From positions 119,398-183,397 of the forward strand of contig NZ_CAJVAS010000002.1 in assembly GCF_910593845.1 (NCBI RefSeq): DNA of 64,000 nt. Direction: 5' to 3'. The stretch comes from Paenibacillus solanacearum. Its GTDB lineage: Bacteria > Bacillota > Bacilli > Paenibacillales > NBRC-103111. Positions 35,914 through 45,032 of this stretch are shown here, piece by piece. Made by a program: the position numbers and the translations under genes. Each line of letters opens with the position of its first letter. Position 1 is the stretch's first letter. Below the pieces are notes generated by a model. It was not told the origin of the DNA, ran no database searches, and saw only the letters and a list, made by a program, of their open reading frames with translations.

Positions 35914-35956
35914 AGTATACGCGACTGCCCAATCCGGGCGTGTGATTAAGATCACA
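35914..35956 (-). promoter_or_regulatory. hmp promoter with Crp/Fnr site at -41.5
   Basis: TGTGATTAAGATCACA (35941-35956) is a perfect TGTGA-N6-TCACA palindrome. The minus-strand -10 TATACT lies at 35914-35919; taking its last base as -7, the start is 35907 and the site centre is exactly -41.5, the class II activator position. The -35 hexamer is poor, as expected for activator dependence. Confidence 0.8.
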
Positions 35957-35972
35957 CCAATTCGGAACGAAC

Positions 35973-35988
35973 TGTGACCTTCTTACAG
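35973..35988. promoter_or_regulatory. Possible second, weak Crp/Fnr half site
   Basis: CTGTGACCTTCTTACAG contains one intact TGTGA half and a poor second half; its centre is about 32 bp (three helical turns) upstream of the perfect site. Confidence 0.3.
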
Positions 35989-36011
35989 TGAGCGTTCCTA
36001 GCCATGCGGCC

Positions 36012-36051
36012 AAAGAAAAAGCGCCTCTTGCCCGAAACGGGAAGAAGCGCT
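36012..36051 (-). terminator. Rho-independent terminator of the RND efflux operon
   Basis: Minus strand AGCGC...CCCG-TTT-CGGG...GGCGCT stem with internal loop, followed by TTTTTC, 65 bp after the last gene. Confidence 0.75.
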
Positions 36052-36116
36052 GCTGGGAATAAATGAATTACGAAAAAGACATGTCACCGCATAATACGGC
36101 TTTACAATGGCACGGC

Positions 36117-37925
36117 TTAACCGTTTTGCTGCTTGAGGCTCGTGATGAAACGCTTCGCCTGTCCGTTCGGCGTATCGAAGCTTTCATAAACGTTAAGCGT
36201 CAGCGGGTAGTCCAGCTGTTCGGATTTGGCGTTGAACGTAACCGTCTGCTTGCCGTTGACCAGCTTGTTCGGTCCGGTAAGCTCGGAATCCGCCGTACCG
36301 ACGATGCGGCCCAAGTTATCGACCAGTTCAAAGCGAAGCTTGGAGAAATTGTTGTCAAGTAGCACGTCGTCCGCCTGCTTGATATCCAAATTCAGCGACA
36401 GCTTGTAGTTATATACGAACGACGAACCGGTAGGCGTCGTCAGCGTCGCAATAATCCAATCGTTCAGCGTAATATCGAACGGATACAGCTTGAACGCGGT
36501 CCCGCCCGCTTCCGGATCGGTAGCCGCCGTCTGGATCGCCGCAATCGTACTCTTGTACGGAGCGGCCGTTTGCGCATCCAGCAGCTTCAGCTTCAACTGC
36601 TCGCCGGTCTCCGCCTTCGGCACATTAAACGAATAGTTGATGACATAGCCCATATTGGGGTTCAACGTCGCCGCCGCATTCGACTGACGCGTACCGGCGA
36701 ACGTTACCCCGCCGCTGCCGACGAGTTCGGTCTGGAATGCCGGGAGCGGAACAGGGATGTCGTTCCGGTTCGTCAGCTTGAACTTGCCGACGACGGTCTT
36801 ATAACCAGTGTCGCCATTATCGTGAATGTGCATTTCCATCAGCGACACTTCCGTTTTTCCATCGATCAGCTTGTTCACCGGGTCCATGGCGATCAAATTC
36901 CCCATCGTATACGGATCCGCCTGCACCGTATCGGTCTGACTTCCGGCAGGAACCGCCACGCTAAGGCGGCCGACGTCAAAGTTCGTGCTTGCCGAAGCTG
37001 CGCCTTGCGAGCCCGCCTGAACATACGTTTCAGTCGTCGTGACGATGAGCGACTTCAGCGTCTCGCTGTTATTGTCCATCGGGATGGCGAAATGCACATA
37101 TTTTTTCTCGCCCACGTCAACGGTAATCGGACCTTGCTCCGCGCGTTTGCCCGTGTAATTTTTTTGCTCCGTTTGTCCGTCCAAGCGGAATTCCGGCATC
37201 GTTTCGCGACCGACGCCCGGGTTCTCCACCAGCATGGTGACTAGCGCTACGCGGCCGGTCGAGGAAGCAGCGCTGGCGGAAGTGCCAGCAGCAGCGGAAG
37301 CGCCGGCAGCCTGAGCGGCCGTCGAGACGTACTGCACGTCGATTGCCGTCGGCGTATAGCGGAGAGAGGAGTTCAGGCCCGGAATCGTAAACGATTCGCC
37401 CCATTCTCTCGACTCGGCGGCCTGCGAGCCGACAGCCGATGCATACCATACTTGCTTGTCGATCGGAATGTTCAGCAGCGGCGTTTCTGTCTTCGGATAT
37501 ACATATTCATCTACATAAACGAACGAAAGCTGGGAAATCGTAATCGGCGTCCCGCTGTCGATCACGTTCATATAGACAAGCTCGCCGATTTCATTCGGCT
37601 GAAGCGCACCTTTGTTGGCCGCGCTGGCATTCAGCGTATATTCGTTCCCGTCGGTTGAACGGATGCGCAGCTGGTGATCCGGTATACGCGTTTTTTGCGT
37701 GCCTCCGTTATACAATCGAACGGTCGCTGCAATGCGCGTGCCGCTTGGCGTCGTTTCGACCGCCAGACTCTTCACTGCGGCGCGAATCGTATCGGTCAGC
37801 CCGTAGTTGCTCGGTGCGGCTACAGCCGCTTGAGGGTTGTCCGCGGCCAAAACCGGGACGCCGACTTGAATGATGGTCGAACCGATCAAGACGGCGGTCA
37901 TCGCTGTTTTCCAATGCTTGTTCAT
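36117..37925 (-). CDS. Large secreted protein of the RND efflux operon, function unknown
   Basis: 602 residues. Signal peptide MNKHWKTAMTAVLIGSTIIQ with cleavage near VLA-AD. The rest is a beta-rich extracellular protein with at least three similar segments that discuss-like repeat the pattern V.R/G.F.LYN/TNRN...P.F...L (around 65-110, 230-280 and 385-430), resembling tandem immunoglobulin-like domains. A short Ala/Ser linker lies near 205-225. It has no sorting signal or catalytic motif. It follows the adaptor gene by 22 bp and ends the operon, so an outer accessory role for the efflux pump or cell wall anchoring is possible but unproven. Confidence 0.7.
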   Translation of the reverse strand: MNKHWKTAMTAVLIGSTIIQVGVPVLAADNPQAAVAAPSNYGLTDTIRAAVKSLAVETTPSGTRIAATVRLYNGGTQKTRIPDHQLRIRSTDGNEYTLNASAANKGALQPNEIGELVYMNVIDSGTPITISQLSFVYVDEYVYPKTETPLLNIPIDKQVWYASAVGSQAAESREWGESFTIPGLNSSLRYTPTAIDVQYVSTAAQAAGASAAAGTSASAASSTGRVALVTMLVENPGVGRETMPEFRLDGQTEQKNYTGKRAEQGPITVDVGEKKYVHFAIPMDNNSETLKSLIVTTTETYVQAGSQGAASASTNFDVGRLSVAVPAGSQTDTVQADPYTMGNLIAMDPVNKLIDGKTEVSLMEMHIHDNGDTGYKTVVGKFKLTNRNDIPVPLPAFQTELVGSGGVTFAGTRQSNAAATLNPNMGYVINYSFNVPKAETGEQLKLKLLDAQTAAPYKSTIAAIQTAATDPEAGGTAFKLYPFDITLNDWIIATLTTPTGSSFVYNYKLSLNLDIKQADDVLLDNNFSKLRFELVDNLGRIVGTADSELTGPNKLVNGKQTVTFNAKSEQLDYPLTLNVYESFDTPNGQAKRFITSLKQQNG

Positions 37926-37947
37926 CGAAATGCCTCCTAATGCGGTA

Positions 37948-39249
37948 TTATTTTTTGGACGAATCTGCTGCAGGCTGCCCTGACGCCGAAGGAGCGACAG
38001 CCGCCCCGGCCGAGTTGACTTTTTGTCCGTCCTTCAACTGGTGCTGGCCTGATGTGACAAGCTTCTCTCCCTCTTTCACGCCATCGAGCACTTCCTGATA
38101 CGTGTCGCCGAGACGTCCCAGCTTAACTTTGCGTCGTTCCACATGATCTCCCTGAAGGACGAATACGTAAGAGTCCGCCCCTTCCCGGACAATGCTGAGC
38201 GTAGGAACGGCAATCACCTGCTCCTCGTCCTCCGTCGTCAGCTGCAGCAGCACCCGGGAACCGGGCTTCAGCTTCTGATCGGCGTTGGCGACTTCCAACT
38301 CCAGCGAGTACGTCTTCGTCTGCGCGCTCATCACGTTCGACAGGAATGTTATGTCGGCCGTCGCCTTCTCTGACGACCGGTCGGTGCTAAAGAATGTCAG
38401 CTGCTTCTTGTTCTTGACCAGTTGATAAGACGCTTCGGTGAGCTCCGCCTTGATTTTGATCGGATCGATTTGCTGCACCTGTCCGACCTTCGCGGTTTGT
38501 GAAACGGAGCCTCCGGCTTCCACGCTGAAATCGGTAAGAACGCCGCTGACCGGAGCCTTCACGTCGTAATTTTCCAAGGCGCGCTGTGCATCCTCATAGG
38601 CGACCTGCGAAGAAGAAGCCTGCGCTTGCTGCGCCGCAAGCGGGTCTGTTTTGTCCATGGCCGCCAGCTTGTTCTGCTGCGACTCCAAATCAAGCCGCGC
38701 GTTGTTGTACGCCGTCTCCGCTTGCTCCACCTGACGCAGCGTCGCTTGACCCTCATCATAATCATTTCGAATCTTACTGTACTCTTTCTGGGCGTTGCTC
38801 ACCTGTTCTTCCGCTTTGGCTATGGCGCTTTGCAGATCACGCCGGGTATTCACCGTATCTTCGCGTGACTTTTCAAGCGACTGCCGTGCGCTTTCCAGCG
38901 AAATCCGGCTCTTCTGCGAGGCAGATTCCGCATCCCTGCTGTCGATATGGAACAGCGCTTCGCCCGCCTGCACCACATCGCCGCGTTTTTTGTACACCGA
39001 TGTAACTTGGCCGCTTGCTTTCGGCATAATATCTACCGTCGTGATGGCGGCGACATCGGCAATCTGCTCGCGAGGCTCGCTAATTTTTTTCTTCGCGATC
39101 GTCTCGGTTTTGAGCGGTTTGTTCTCCAAATCCATATTAACCGTGGCCTGGCCTTTTGACGCGGAGCAGCCGGCGGCAAGCGCCGTAACGGCTGCCAGCA
39201 ATGCCAGCGTCCAGACCCGTTTCTTCGCCTTTTTCGCTCTCTCTGACAT
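37948..39249 (-). CDS. RND efflux membrane-fusion (adaptor) lipoprotein
   Basis: 433 residues. Lipoprotein signal with LAAGC lipobox at about residue 28. HlyD/AcrA layout: lipoyl half (VDIMPKASGQVTSVYKKRGD), long coiled-coil hairpin about 105-225, second lipoyl half (ALENYDVKAPVSGVLTDFSV), beta-barrel and membrane-proximal domain (VPTLSIVREGADSYVFVLQG). The C-terminal tail is Ala/Pro/Ser-rich. It is 20 bp downstream of the RND permease. Confidence 0.92.
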   Translation of the reverse strand: MSERAKKAKKRVWTLALLAAVTALAAGCSASKGQATVNMDLENKPLKTETIAKKKISEPREQIADVAAITTVDIMPKASGQVTSVYKKRGDVVQAGEALFHIDSRDAESASQKSRISLESARQSLEKSREDTVNTRRDLQSAIAKAEEQVSNAQKEYSKIRNDYDEGQATLRQVEQAETAYNNARLDLESQQNKLAAMDKTDPLAAQQAQASSSQVAYEDAQRALENYDVKAPVSGVLTDFSVEAGGSVSQTAKVGQVQQIDPIKIKAELTEASYQLVKNKKQLTFFSTDRSSEKATADITFLSNVMSAQTKTYSLELEVANADQKLKPGSRVLLQLTTEDEEQVIAVPTLSIVREGADSYVFVLQGDHVERRKVKLGRLGDTYQEVLDGVKEGEKLVTSGQHQLKDGQKVNSAGAAVAPSASGQPAADSSKK

Positions 39250-39269
39250 CGATGGGGTGCCTCCTCTTC

Positions 39270-42200
39270 TTACATTTCGAGCGAAGTCGGCTTGCCGCCG
39301 CTGCGCTTCTCTCTATGAATCCATCCCGATACCCGGCTCTTGAACGCTTCGATCATTTCGTACACGATCGGCACAACGACCAGCGTGAGCACGGTGGACG
39401 TTGTCAATCCGCCGATTACGACAACCGCAAGGCCTTTGGAAATAAGCGTTCCTTTCGTAAAGCCCAGCGCCAGCGGCAGCAGGGCGACAATCGTCGCGCC
39501 GGCCGTCATAATGATCGGGCGCAAGCGTACGCGGCCGGCTTCGATCAAGGCATGCCGCACCGTATACCCTTCGTGGCGAAGCTGCTGCGCCCTGTCGATG
39601 AGCACGATCGCGTTCGTCACGACAATCCCGATCAGCATCATAAAGCCGATCATCGAGGTGACGTTGAGCGATTCCTTCGTAATTAATAGAGCGAGCAAGC
39701 CTCCGATCGCTGCCAGCGGCAGCGAGAATAGAATGGCCAGAGGGGCCCCAGCATTCCCGAACGCAAGCACCATGACGAGATACACGACAGCCACGGCCAC
39801 CGCCATGGCGGCAAACAGCTGGGTAAAGCTTTCGTTAATATCTTCACTTACCCCTTTGATCTGACGGCCAACACCGTCGGGCAGCTCCATCGCCTCGAGT
39901 GCTGCCGATATTTTCCGGCTCACGCCGCTTTTATCCGCAGAATCGATTTTTGCGGTAATGTTGACCACTTGCTTCTGATTATCCCGCCGAATCGATGCGG
40001 GCGCGTCAACTTCCTTGATCTTAGCGATTTCGTCCAAGTAGACCGTTCCGGCATTCGTTTTGATCGGCATCCGTCCAAGCTTCTCCAGCGAATCCTTGTC
40101 CGTCTTGGAGAGCGACACGGTAGTCGTATACGTAATGTCGTCGAGCTTGATATCGCCAAGCTCCTGCTTCGCGATCCAGTTGCGCGCCGTTTCTCGGACT
40201 GCAGCGACATCCAGCCCGTAAGCCCGTGCTTTCTTCTGATCCACGACGATGTCCACCTGCGTTTTCGCGTCGCTCAGGCTGTCCTCGATTTCGCTGAGCT
40301 CCGGAAATTCAGTCAGCTTTTGCTTGATGGCTGTGGCTGCTGTCTCAAGCTGCTTCTGATCTTCGCCGATCAAGGAATACGAGAAGTCGGTGGTCGATAC
40401 CCCGCCCCCTCCACCAAGCGACCGGGGCTCTACTTCCGAACCTTTTGGCAGCTCGGCCAGAATCACCTGCTTGAACTGGTCCTTGACTTGATCGGGGTTC
40501 ACGTTCTTGTTCGCTTCCACGTAAATTTGCATCGCATAAGCAACACGATCGTCCCCGTCGCTGTAGCCGACCAGTGCTTCCACATAGTTGAATACCGGAT
40601 CTCCGTTGGAGTCCTTTGTTTCAAGCATCATTTTCTCAAGCTCTTTGGATTTCAAATCCGTCGAGTTAAACGACGTTTCGTAAGGCAGCTTGATCTGGTA
40701 GTACATCGTCCGCGGAGATTCCCCATTCGGCATGAAGGCCACCGCCAGATTCGGGACGGTTACCGCGATCGATACAACGAACAATAAGCCGGATATGAGC
40801 ATCGTCTTGACCCGGTGGGTCAAACACCACGCCAATATTCTTTCGTAGAACACTGTAAGTTTGTCAGGATTGTGCTCGTCATGCGCCTTGATCGATTTGC
40901 CGCCCAGCACGAGCAGCTTGGCGAGCATCGGAATGACCGTAAGCGCAACGAGTAGCGAAGCGAGAAGTGCACATCCTATTGTTATGGCGAACGGCCTGAA
41001 GATTTCGCCGACGATACCGCTGACCAGACCGATCGGCGCGAATACGCCAACCGTCGCAATCGTTGAAGATGTTATCGCCATCGCCACTTGCTTGGTCGCA
41101 TAGGCGATAACCGATTCGTTACGCTCCTGCGCCTTGGCCAAATTCGTATAAATGTTCTCGATGACGACGATCGAGTCGTCCACGACCCGGCCGACCGCGA
41201 TAAACATGCCGCCCAGCGTCATAATGTTCAGCGTGATGTCCATCTGCTTCAGCATGAGCAGAGTGATCAGGATGGAAAGCGGAATGGATACGAGCACGAT
41301 CAGCGTCATTCTTACGTTTCGCAGGAATAGCAGAATCATGATGGAAGCGAGCAGTGCTCCGGCAATCCCTTCCCGCAGCATGCCGTGAATCGATTCTTTT
41401 ACTTCATCCGCGCTGTTATAGATCGACTTGAACGTGACGTTCGGCATCGTCGTCTTCCAATCCGCCATCAGCTTATCCGCTGCATCGGAGAATTCCACCG
41501 CGTTGGCGTCTTTCGTTTTGAATAAATGAATGCCAAGCGCAGGCTTGCCGTCCAGCCGCGCGTTAAATTCGGATTCGGCGATCGCGGACACTTGCGACAC
41601 TTGAGACAGCGTTACGGTACCGCCGGTAGGCAGCCCGATCTCCATTTGCTCCAGGCTGTACAAGCTGTCCAAATCGCCCGTGACGCGGGCCATCTTCGCG
41701 TTGCCGCTCAGTTCGACCGTGCCGATCGGTCCCTTGGAAAGCGACGAGTTGATCGCCGCGGTCACCTGGGACGGCGTCAATCCGAATGCGCTGAGCGCGT
41801 CGGCATTAAGCTGAATGTCCATCGAAGTCTCTCGATTGCCGATGGCGTTGACATGGTCGATACCGCCAAGCCCTTCGAAGCCCGGCTTGATTTTATCTTT
41901 ATACAGCTTATCAAGCTCGGTCTGGCTCATCCCCTCGTCCGCATACGCCACCAAGTAGTATGCAGGGATGGAAGCGAAGCCGAATGTCGCAGCCTTCGGC
42001 CTGCCTGCCGCGTTAGGCAGTTTGACTTCCTGCAGCAGGCTGTCGATGTCTTGCTTTTTCTTGTCAATGTCGACGCCCTGCTTGAACTGCACGAGCACCG
42101 AAGAAATGTTGTCGCTGGATGTGGAGGTCAGCGAGTCGATGCCTTCCACATTCGCAAGCTTCTCCTCGATCGGCTTCGTAATGTTCTCCATCACGTCCTG

Positions 42201-42368
42201 CGGCGAGCCGGTGTACGTGGTGGATACCATGACGACAGGGAATGAAATATCCGGAAAGTTCTCCTCCTTGATGTTGAGGGCCGAATAAATCCCGCTGCCG
42301 AGCAGGAGAACGATCATAATCATGAGCGCCGAAACGTTTTTCATTGAAAATTGAATCAGCCGGTTCAT
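39270..42368 (-). CDS. RND-family efflux permease (AcrB/SwrC type)
   Basis: 1032 residues, the full RND length with twelve predicted helices in two homologous halves and large extracytoplasmic loops after helices 1 and 7. Motifs: N-terminal MNRLIQFSMKNVSALMIMIV, MFIAVGRVVDDSIVVIENI in helix 4 with the proton-relay acidic residues, GFMMLIGIVVTNAIVLID in the second half. The nearest characterised Gram-positive relative is B. subtilis SwrC (YerP), which exports surfactin. The substrate here is unknown; drugs or lipopeptides are the usual cargo. OmpR-type boxes and a two-component system lie upstream. Confidence 0.93.
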   Translation of the reverse strand: MNRLIQFSMKNVSALMIMIVLLLGSGIYSALNIKEENFPDISFPVVMVSTTYTGSPQDVMENITKPIEEKLANVEGIDSLTSTSSDNISSVLVQFKQGVDIDKKKQDIDSLLQEVKLPNAAGRPKAATFGFASIPAYYLVAYADEGMSQTELDKLYKDKIKPGFEGLGGIDHVNAIGNRETSMDIQLNADALSAFGLTPSQVTAAINSSLSKGPIGTVELSGNAKMARVTGDLDSLYSLEQMEIGLPTGGTVTLSQVSQVSAIAESEFNARLDGKPALGIHLFKTKDANAVEFSDAADKLMADWKTTMPNVTFKSIYNSADEVKESIHGMLREGIAGALLASIMILLFLRNVRMTLIVLVSIPLSILITLLMLKQMDITLNIMTLGGMFIAVGRVVDDSIVVIENIYTNLAKAQERNESVIAYATKQVAMAITSSTIATVGVFAPIGLVSGIVGEIFRPFAITIGCALLASLLVALTVIPMLAKLLVLGGKSIKAHDEHNPDKLTVFYERILAWCLTHRVKTMLISGLLFVVSIAVTVPNLAVAFMPNGESPRTMYYQIKLPYETSFNSTDLKSKELEKMMLETKDSNGDPVFNYVEALVGYSDGDDRVAYAMQIYVEANKNVNPDQVKDQFKQVILAELPKGSEVEPRSLGGGGGVSTTDFSYSLIGEDQKQLETAATAIKQKLTEFPELSEIEDSLSDAKTQVDIVVDQKKARAYGLDVAAVRETARNWIAKQELGDIKLDDITYTTTVSLSKTDKDSLEKLGRMPIKTNAGTVYLDEIAKIKEVDAPASIRRDNQKQVVNITAKIDSADKSGVSRKISAALEAMELPDGVGRQIKGVSEDINESFTQLFAAMAVAVAVVYLVMVLAFGNAGAPLAILFSLPLAAIGGLLALLITKESLNVTSMIGFMMLIGIVVTNAIVLIDRAQQLRHEGYTVRHALIEAGRVRLRPIIMTAGATIVALLPLALGFTKGTLISKGLAVVVIGGLTTSTVLTLVVVPIVYEMIEAFKSRVSGWIHREKRSGGKPTSLEM

Positions 42369-42424
42369 TCTCGAGCTCCTTCCGTTCTATCTCTATGAAT
42401 CCAATAACATGCGGTCTATGAGTT

Positions 42425-42468
42425 ACATTACAACGCCAATATGAACTGAACATGAACGAAGTTTGAAC
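42425..42468 (-). promoter_or_regulatory. Phased direct repeats upstream of the RND operon (response-regulator boxes)
   Basis: On the minus strand GTTCA occurs at 42468-42464, 42457-42453 and 42446-42442, exactly 11 bp apart (plus an extra copy at 42451-42447). A TAATGT -10 candidate (42425-42430) starts 12 bp after the last repeat. This is the arrangement of PhoB/OmpR-type activator boxes. Confidence 0.6.
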
Positions 42469-42503
42469 AAAAAGAAAACCCGGCTCAACCATTGAGCCAG
42501 GTT
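42469..42503 (-). terminator. Rho-independent terminator after the histidine kinase gene
   Basis: Minus strand AACCTGGCTCAA pairs with TTGAGCCGGGTT (one mismatch), followed by TTCTTTTTG. It separates the two-component unit from the RND operon. Confidence 0.85.
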
Positions 42504-42578
42504 TAACTATAAAACGATCCGACCTATAAAACGATAGGAGTTTAAGGGGAACTAAGGGAATTTAAGGAGAGCGGCCCG

Positions 42579-43952
42579 CTAGCCGCGTTTCACCGATACG
42601 CTCGGCAGCGTTACCGTGAAGACGGTCGACACGCCGGGCCGGCTGCTCACTTCGATGGTGCCGCGGTGCAATTCGACAATGCGTTTGGCGATAGCCAGAC
42701 CGAGGCCGCTCCCCCCTTGCGCCCGGTTATGCGAACGGTCGGCTTTGTAAAACCGGTCGAAAATGCGTGCCTGTTCCTCTGGCGTAATGCCGATTCCATT
42801 GTCTTCGATCCGGACGCGGACCCGGTCGGTCAAAGGCTGGAGCGTGATCCGGATCGTTCCTTCCTCGGGTGTGAATTTGCTTGCATTACCCAGCAGATTG
42901 ATCCATACCTGGTTCAGCTGGTCTTCATCCGCAGCCACTTTCACGGACGGCAGCTTCAATTCGAGCTTTTGCTTCTTGGCCGTCCATTGCGGCTCGAGCG
43001 ATACGATTACCCGCCGGAGCTGCTCGTCCAGCCCGTACGTGCGCGGATGGAACGGATGATGCTCCGAATCCAGCGAAGCGAGCTTGAGCAAATTATCGCT
43101 CAGCCGTGACAGCCTTTCCGACTCCGTCGTAATAATATCCAAATATCGATTCCGTTCCTCTTCAGGCATCGGTCGGCTGCGCAGCACCTTCGAAAATCCG
43201 GCAATCGACGTCAGCGGCGACTGAATTTCATGGGAGACATTGGAGACGAAATCTCGGCGCATTTGCTCCATCTGCCCGAGCTCCGATGCCATATGGCTGA
43301 AGCTTTGAGCCAGTTCGCCAAGCTCGTCCTTTCGCGGCTTCCACTCCAAATTGACATTGAAATCGCCCTTGGCAAGCCGCTGGGTCGCCCAGGTCATCCG
43401 TTTCAGCGGCTGAACGAGATATCGCGCAGCCACCGCCAGCAGCAGGCTGCCGACGATGAGCACAATAGCCAGCGACGTCAGCACCATGCGCCGAATCAAG
43501 TAAGCCATGTGCAGCTCCCCCGGCTGCACGAACAGCGCATACTTGCGGTCTTCTGCCGAGAGCGGATAGCCCGCAAGCAAACTCTCCGGCTCCTCCTCGT
43601 TGCTCTGATACGGTTGTCCGTCCAGCACCCGGCGAATCGCCTCCTCCGGGATTGGCTTAACGTTCTCGGAGAGCTGGTCGTCAAATCGGTACCGCTGCCC
43701 GGACGCGTCGATCAGCGTGACGACGTTGCCGCGCACCGAATAATGGGCGCGCAAAAACTTGTCCACTTCCACCCCGCGGGTCATCCCGTACGTCTCGACT
43801 AGATCCTTGGCGTTTTGCAGCAGCTCATCGTTTATCGTATGGATCACTTGATCGCGAAAAAACCAATTGGTCAAATAAAATGCGGAGATCAGCCCGACGA
43901 TCACGGCACCCATAAACGTAAGGATGACTCGCGAATATAGCGAACGGATCAT
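42579..43952 (-). CDS. Sensor histidine kinase
   Basis: 457 residues. Helix 1 at about 11-30, an extracytoplasmic sensor domain of about 125 residues, helix 2 at about 157-177, HAMP about 178-230, HisKA with the phosphorylated H241 in VSNVSHEIQSPLTSIAGFSK, then the ATPase with N, G1 and G2 boxes (NLLGNASKFTPEEG, EDNGIGITPEEQARIFDRFY, GSGLGLAIAKRIVELH). Its start overlaps the response-regulator stop as ATGA. It probably controls the adjacent efflux operon. Confidence 0.94.
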   Translation of the reverse strand: MIRSLYSRVILTFMGAVIVGLISAFYLTNWFFRDQVIHTINDELLQNAKDLVETYGMTRGVEVDKFLRAHYSVRGNVVTLIDASGQRYRFDDQLSENVKPIPEEAIRRVLDGQPYQSNEEEPESLLAGYPLSAEDRKYALFVQPGELHMAYLIRRMVLTSLAIVLIVGSLLLAVAARYLVQPLKRMTWATQRLAKGDFNVNLEWKPRKDELGELAQSFSHMASELGQMEQMRRDFVSNVSHEIQSPLTSIAGFSKVLRSRPMPEEERNRYLDIITTESERLSRLSDNLLKLASLDSEHHPFHPRTYGLDEQLRRVIVSLEPQWTAKKQKLELKLPSVKVAADEDQLNQVWINLLGNASKFTPEEGTIRITLQPLTDRVRVRIEDNGIGITPEEQARIFDRFYKADRSHNRAQGGSGLGLAIAKRIVELHRGTIEVSSRPGVSTVFTVTLPSVSVKRG

Positions 43953-44626
43953 GCCAGCACCTCCAGCTTATAGCCAAGGCCGCGGATTGTGCGAATGGCA
44001 AATCCCGCGAGCGGCTCCGGAAACCGTTCGCGCAGCCGTTTGATATGCACGTCGACCGTCCGGTCGTCTCCCTCGTAGTCGATTCCCCATATTTGTTCAA
44101 TCAACTGATTGCGCGTGAAAATTTGGTTCGGGTGCGCAGCCAGCTTGAACAGCAGCTCGAATTCCTTCAGCGGAAGCGACATCCGTTCCCCGCCGCGGCA
44201 TACTTCAAAGCTGCTGCGGTTCAGCTCCACTTCGCCAAGCCGAATCACTTGCGAGGAAGCGATCCGGTATCGCTTGAGCAGCGCCCTCACTCGCGCGACA
44301 AGCTCCGGCGGATCGAACGGCTTGACCAAATAATCGTCCGTGCCGAGCTCGAAGCCCTTCACCTTATCGATCGTCTCCGTCCGGGCGGTCACCATCAGCA
44401 TCGGCAGCTCGGGATATATACGGCGCAGCTCGCGGCATAGCTCCCAGCCGTCCATGAGCGGCATCATAACGTCGAGAATGACCAAATCCGCGGGGCTTCG
44501 CTCCAACAAGGCCAGCGCCTCCCGTCCGTTTTCGGCTTCCCAGAGCGTAAACCCTTCGCCGTGCAATGATGCTTTCATCAGTTCTCGGATGTAGTTGTCG
44601 TCGTCCACCAAGAGGATTTTGGCCAT
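43949..44626 (-). CDS. OmpR-family response regulator
   Basis: 225 residues. Receiver with D52 as phospho-acceptor (LVILDVMMPLMDG) and the DDD/K signature residues (VDDD at 7-10, LVKPFDPPELVARV), then a winged-helix domain (LPLKEFELLFKLAAHPNQIF, DRTVDVHIKRLRERF). First gene of a kinase pair with its own promoter (44663-44692). The phased GTTCA boxes before the RND operon are the expected target. Confidence 0.94.
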   Translation of the reverse strand: MAKILLVDDDNYIRELMKASLHGEGFTLWEAENGREALALLERSPADLVILDVMMPLMDGWELCRELRRIYPELPMLMVTARTETIDKVKGFELGTDDYLVKPFDPPELVARVRALLKRYRIASSQVIRLGEVELNRSSFEVCRGGERMSLPLKEFELLFKLAAHPNQIFTRNQLIEQIWGIDYEGDDRTVDVHIKRLRERFPEPLAGFAIRTIRGLGYKLEVLA

Positions 44627-44662
44627 TTGTTATGCTCCTTCATCGCTTGAAACGTTATTCTC

Positions 44663-44692
44663 ATCATACGGGAAAGCGTCACGTCAATTCAA
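44663..44692 (-). promoter_or_regulatory. Sigma-A promoter of the two-component operon
   Basis: Minus strand TTGAAT (44687-44692), 18-bp spacer, TATGAT (44663-44668). Confidence 0.65.
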
Positions 44693-44727
44693 CCCGGGGC
44701 AGCGGCGGCTAAAAGATTCTGATATGC

Positions 44728-44757
44728 AAAAAAACATGCTCCGCTCAGCGGAACATG
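44728..44757 (-). terminator. Rho-independent terminator overlapping the end of the spoVIF-like gene
   Basis: Minus strand CATGTTCCGCT pairs with AGCGGAGCATG (one mismatch) with a one-base apex and is followed by seven T. The stem includes the last codons and stop of the gene. Confidence 0.85.
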
Positions 44758-45032
44758 CTCCACAATTTAATCAGATGAAACGTATTGTTCGGGTCGATTT
44801 TTTGCGAAATGACGAATTGGACCAAATGCTCCGTCTGCTGCTCCGTCACTTTCTCGCCCAATGCCTTGGTCAGCATGCCGACAAACCGCCGCACTTTGAC
44901 GCGATCCTGAAGATCGTACTTCGTCACGCCTTGCAGAATCATTCTTACCCGTTCCTTGATTTGGGGATTTTTCATCTTCAGCTTGATCCGTTCCACCTGT
45001 GCGGGATCAAACCCGTATTTCGTATAGCTCAT
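44745..45032 (-). CDS. Stage VI sporulation protein F-like
   Basis: 95 residues from ATG 45032 behind GGAGGG. The C-terminal ~60 residues (KYDLQDRVKVRRFVGMLTKA, VTEQQTEHLVQFVISQKIDP) resemble the SpoVIF family, a small mother-cell protein needed for spore coat assembly in B. subtilis. The N-terminus MSYTKYGFDPAQVERIKLKM differs from the Bacillus protein. Paenibacilli often have this gene next to recG. Family assignment is moderate. Confidence 0.6.
   Translation of the reverse strand: MSYTKYGFDPAQVERIKLKMKNPQIKERVRMILQGVTKYDLQDRVKVRRFVGMLTKALGEKVTEQQTEHLVQFVISQKIDPNNTFHLIKLWSMFR

Noticed and set aside
26652-45032. Prophage or genomic island in the accessory region
   Set aside because: No integrase, transposase, attachment repeats or tRNA was found, and codon use looks like the neighbours; ordinary gene turnover is enough.
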